This document shows, one piece after another, positions 61,929 through 64,000 of a stretch of 64,000 nt of DNA (the first letter of the stretch is position 1; each line of letters begins with the position of its first letter). This DNA comes from Hoyosella subflava DQS3-9A1. Its GTDB lineage: Bacteria > Actinomycetota > Actinomycetes > Mycobacteriales > Mycobacteriaceae. Under the pieces are notes generated by a model. That model was not told the DNA's origin. It did not search any database and worked only from the letters and a program-made list of their open reading frames with translations. The stretch spans positions 3,968,001 through 4,032,000 of the forward strand of contig NC_015564.1 of NCBI RefSeq assembly GCF_000214175.1. Reading direction: 5' to 3'. A program made the translations under genes and the position numbers.

Positions 61929-62666
61929 CTAGCGGCCGACGAGTGTCGTTTCGAATGAGTACCGGTTCGCTCGATAGAGATGCTTACCGAACTCGACCGC
62001 ACGGCCTGCATCGTCAAACGCCGTGCGCTGCATCGTGAGTAGCGGCGCCCCAGTTTTTTCCTCGAGCAGCACCGCCTCGTCCCGGCTTGCGGCCTGGGCA
62101 CCGATGCGCTGGCGAGCGATCCTGATGTGCACACCTCTGACGCGCAATACCTCATAGAGGCCCCGCGCGGCCAGCTCTTCTTCGGGCGGCACAATCTCCG
62201 CAGGCAAGTAGTTGGACATCAGAGCGATAGGCTCGCCATCCGAAGTGCGCAGCCGGCGAATCAGAACCACCTCATCGCCGGGCTGCAGGTTGAGCTCGCG
62301 CGCCACCTCCGCGTCGGCGGGGTGTGGGCGATACTCCAGCATCGAGGTGCCCGGCTTCTTCCCGGCGCGCATCAAGTCGTCATACAGGCTCGTCAGCTCC
62401 ACCTGGCGGTGCAGCGGCGCTTGCACAACCTGGGTGCCCACGCCACGCTTCCGCACGACCAGCCCTTTGTCGACTAGTTCCTGCATCGCGCGTCGCGTTG
62501 TGGGGCGCGACAGATTGAGCCGCTCCGCGAGCGCGACTTCGTTTTCCACTCGATCGCCCGGATTCAGTGAACCTTCATGAATCGCCTGCTCAAAGGCTGC
62601 GGCCAGCTGGTAATACAGGGGCAGCGGACTCGATCGGTCGAGGCGAATCTCTAGCGGGACACTCAC
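61929..62666 (-). CDS. iolR: GntR-family regulator, probable IolR
   Basis: A 245-residue HutC/FarR-type GntR protein: N-terminal PLYYQLAAAFEQAIHEGSLNPGDRVENEVALAERLNLSRPTTRRAMQ winged-helix region (in pieces over about residues 17-62) and a C-terminal UTRA ligand domain with GDEVVLIRRLRTSDGEPIAL and GAPLLTMQRTAFD. GTG 62666 with GGAGG eight bases upstream. Flanked on both sides by the 28-bp element, which marks it as the inositol regulator controlling the importer, iolC and itself. Assignment to IolR is by motif and context. Confidence 0.8.
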   Translation of the reverse strand: MSVPLEIRLDRSSPLPLYYQLAAAFEQAIHEGSLNPGDRVENEVALAERLNLSRPTTRRAMQELVDKGLVVRKRGVGTQVVQAPLHRQVELTSLYDDLMRAGKKPGTSMLEYRPHPADAEVARELNLQPGDEVVLIRRLRTSDGEPIALMSNYLPAEIVPPEEELAARGLYEVLRVRGVHIRIARQRIGAQAASRDEAVLLEEKTGAPLLTMQRTAFDDAGRAVEFGKHLYRANRYSFETTLVGR

Positions 62667-62767
62667 CGCACGCCTCCGTTCTCCGGACCTACACGCCTTC
62701 GGGCAGTTCAGCACCCCGGCTGCCGCACCAACGCTGATCAAACCACGGTAGCACCAAAAGGCACAAC

Positions 62768-62795
62768 GTCAGAATGTTAGGACAAAGTATTGACA
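62768..62795. repeat. 28-bp IolR-type element, copy 2 (iolC/iolR promoters)
   Basis: The inverted identical copy of 61812-61839, here between iolR (102 bases away) and iolC (93 bases away). It contains TGTTAGGACA, the reverse of the IolR motif, and ends in TTGACA pointing to iolC. Confidence 0.8.
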
Positions 62796-62801
62796 TCTGC
62801 C

Positions 62802-62817
62802 TGTGCCCTGGCGCACA
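62802..62817. promoter_or_regulatory. CRP-like palindrome in the iolC promoter
   Basis: TGTGCCCTGGCGCACA is a perfect palindrome TGTGC-N6-GCACA, six bases downstream of the 28-bp element, the same distance as the CRP-like site in the importer promoter. It departs from consensus at symmetric positions. Confidence 0.4.
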
Positions 62818-62887
62818 GTCAGAACTACGAGTGGTGCGCATCGAGCGCCGCTATGGCGACTAGCAGCGACACAATGGGAGCGAATCA

Positions 62888-63907
62888 GTGCAGGTCACAC
62901 ATACCCCGTCTGAATCCAGCCCCGCCGCTTCGAATACCTCGGGGGCTGGCGGCCAGGTTTACGACGTTCTCGCTATCGGTCGTAGCGGGGTCGATATCTA
63001 TCCACTGCAGATCGGTACCGGCCTCGAGAATGTCACCTCGTTCGGAAAATTCCTCGGGGGCAGCGCTGCGAACGTCACCGTAGCGGCGGCGCGCCTCGGC
63101 CGACGGGCCGCCCTGATTTCCGGCGCGGGTGACGATCCGTTCGGCCGCTACGTCAAACAAGAACTTCAGCGGCTCGGTGTCGAGAGCAGGCACGTCATCA
63201 CCAGCAGTGAGTACGCCACGCCTGTCACGTTCTGCGAGATCTTCCCGCCCGACGACTTTCCGTTGTACTTCTACCGCAAGCCCTCGGCGCCGGACCTGCA
63301 GGTCACACCTGCAGACATCGACACCGCCGCGGTTGAGAACGCAAAACTCTATTGGTCTACGGTCACAGGATTGTCCGAAGAACCTAGCCGCAGTGCACAT
63401 TTCGCGGCCTGGCAGGCCAGGGCACGACGGAAGTTCACGGTCTTAGATCTCGACTACAGGCCGATGTTCTGGGATTCTGCAGCCGCAGCAACTGAGCAGG
63501 TGCAGAAGGCACTTCCCCACATTACTGTCGCGGTCGGAAACCGCGAGGAGTGTGAAGTCGCCGTCGGTGAGACTGACCCGCACAAGGCCGCGGATGCGTT
63601 GCTCGACTTCGGCGTCGAGATCGCGATCGTCAAGCAGGGCCCGAAGGGGGTCCTGGGCAAAACCCGCGACGGCTCCGTCGTGGTGCCGCCCATCCCCGTG
63701 GATGTCGTGAACGGACTGGGCGCCGGAGATGCCTTCGGCGGCTCACTTTGCCATGGTCTGCTCGCTGGATGGCCGCTCGAAAAGATCCTTCGCCATGCGA
63801 ACGCCGCCGGAGCGATCGTCGCCTCCCGTCTCGAATGTTCCACCGCAATGCCCACCGAAAGCGAAATCACCGCCCTCCTACCCGACGAGGAGTCCCTCCA
63901 TGTCTGA
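62888..63907 (+). CDS. iolC: 5-dehydro-2-deoxygluconokinase (IolC)
   Basis: A 339-residue PfkB sugar kinase. VYDVLAIGRSGVDIYPLQIG at the N-terminus and KFLGGSAANVTVAAARLGRRAALISG are IolC-type; the catalytic signature is VNGLGAGDAFGGSLCHGLL with the base Asp. Phosphorylates 5-dehydro-2-deoxy-D-gluconate in inositol breakdown. GTG 62888 with GGAG eight bases upstream. Its end overlaps the next gene by eight bases. Confidence 0.93.
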   Translation: MQVTHTPSESSPAASNTSGAGGQVYDVLAIGRSGVDIYPLQIGTGLENVTSFGKFLGGSAANVTVAAARLGRRAALISGAGDDPFGRYVKQELQRLGVESRHVITSSEYATPVTFCEIFPPDDFPLYFYRKPSAPDLQVTPADIDTAAVENAKLYWSTVTGLSEEPSRSAHFAAWQARARRKFTVLDLDYRPMFWDSAAAATEQVQKALPHITVAVGNREECEVAVGETDPHKAADALLDFGVEIAIVKQGPKGVLGKTRDGSVVVPPIPVDVVNGLGAGDAFGGSLCHGLLAGWPLEKILRHANAAGAIVASRLECSTAMPTESEITALLPDEESLHV

Positions 63908-64000
63908 CACGCTCCTCGCACGCAACGTGCCGGGCAGAAAACCCGTGTGCTCGAGTTATTCGGAACTCACCGAGACTCGCGCGGCCGATCCTCAAGCAAT
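63900..64000 (+). CDS. Next inositol-operon gene (partial; likely aldolase-like barrel)
   Basis: An ATG with AGGAG eight bases upstream, overlapping the iolC end. The 33 visible codons include SSYSELTETRADPQA, similar to the start of the (beta/alpha)8 aldolase-like proteins found after iolC in corynebacteria (Cgl0158-like). The identity is tentative because only the N-terminus is visible. Confidence 0.55.
   Translation, partial: MSDTLLARNVPGRKPVCSSYSELTETRAADPQA

Noticed and set aside
1-64000. tRNA, rRNA, CRISPR arrays, insertion sequences or prophage genes
   Set aside because: None seen: no direct-repeat arrays, transposase motifs, integrase genes or cloverleaf-like sequences that I could support by eye.

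Overview
The window is about 64 kb of high-GC, densely packed, bidirectionally transcribed DNA, with many 4-base ATGA/GTGA gene overlaps and GTG/TTG starts. It looks like chromosome of a mycolic-acid actinomycete (Rhodococcus/Gordonia/Hoyosella-like). This rests on an actinobacterial sdhCDAB, an IdeR/DtxR-type iron box, a GlxR/CRP-type site, an IolR-type inositol switch, two FadD ligases, a TnrB3-like exporter and lipoprotein/Tat exported proteins. I see no rRNA, tRNA, IS element, prophage or CRISPR array.

Layout. 1-4.6 kb: left end of a sulfonate/nitrate-type ABC importer (ATPase and binding lipoprotein), a tiny cysteine-rich leader ORF with a hairpin, a ROK regulator, a TauE/SafE-type permease and an HxlR regulator. 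4.6-8.6 kb: DUF998 protein and ABC-2 exporter facing a histidine kinase/response regulator pair. 8.7-14.6 kb: an imine-reductase-like protein, then a sulfur-scavenging cluster (two flavin reductases, an unknown protein, SfnG, SfnB-like, SsuD). 14.7-20.1 kb: deoA-cdd facing sdhCDAB with a strong terminator. 20.2-29.1 kb: NUDIX, small proteins, LacI regulator with an IolE-like TIM barrel, a Baeyer-Villiger-type monooxygenase, a hydrolase, a GCS2-type ligase, and a TetR-cupredoxin-peroxiredoxin set. 29.1-34.9 kb: four-gene lipid operon (SDR, SDR, PhaC-like hydrolase, FadD) facing a TetR gene across three matching palindromes. 35-51 kb: ferredoxin reductase, ALO-type oxidase, PLP aldolase, BluB, a large unknown membrane protein with a perfect CRP/GlxR site, a TnrB3-type ABC exporter, Tat multicopper oxidase, siderophore-interacting protein behind an iron box, secreted lipase, unknown proteins. 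51.3-58.3 kb: a LIV-type ABC operon with an acyl-CoA ligase in its middle. 58.3-64 kb: a 24-codon membrane-peptide ORF, then a sugar ABC importer, a GntR regulator (probable IolR), iolC and the start of the next inositol gene.

How the genes fit together. Two sulfur blocks (1-4.2 kb and 9.6-14.6 kb) could take up organosulfonates, oxidise dimethyl sulfone and methanesulfonate to sulfite with reduced FMN, and move sulfur oxyanions; the Cys-rich leader suggests sensing of cysteine supply. The right end reads as an inositol regulon: the same 28-bp element stands in front of both the ABC importer and iolC, on either side of the GntR gene, and contains a full match to the IolR motif I recall from Corynebacterium. 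Iron appears to control at least the siderophore-interacting protein and perhaps the cdd/sdh divergent promoter.

The least explained items are the 667-residue membrane protein, whose Asp/Trp-His/His motif resembles the PmoC/AmoC metal site; the acyl-CoA ligase embedded in the LIV transporter; an apparent ATT start on a cupredoxin lipoprotein; the Cys leader; and the 24-residue peptide. All calls are from reading the sequence only, without database searches.
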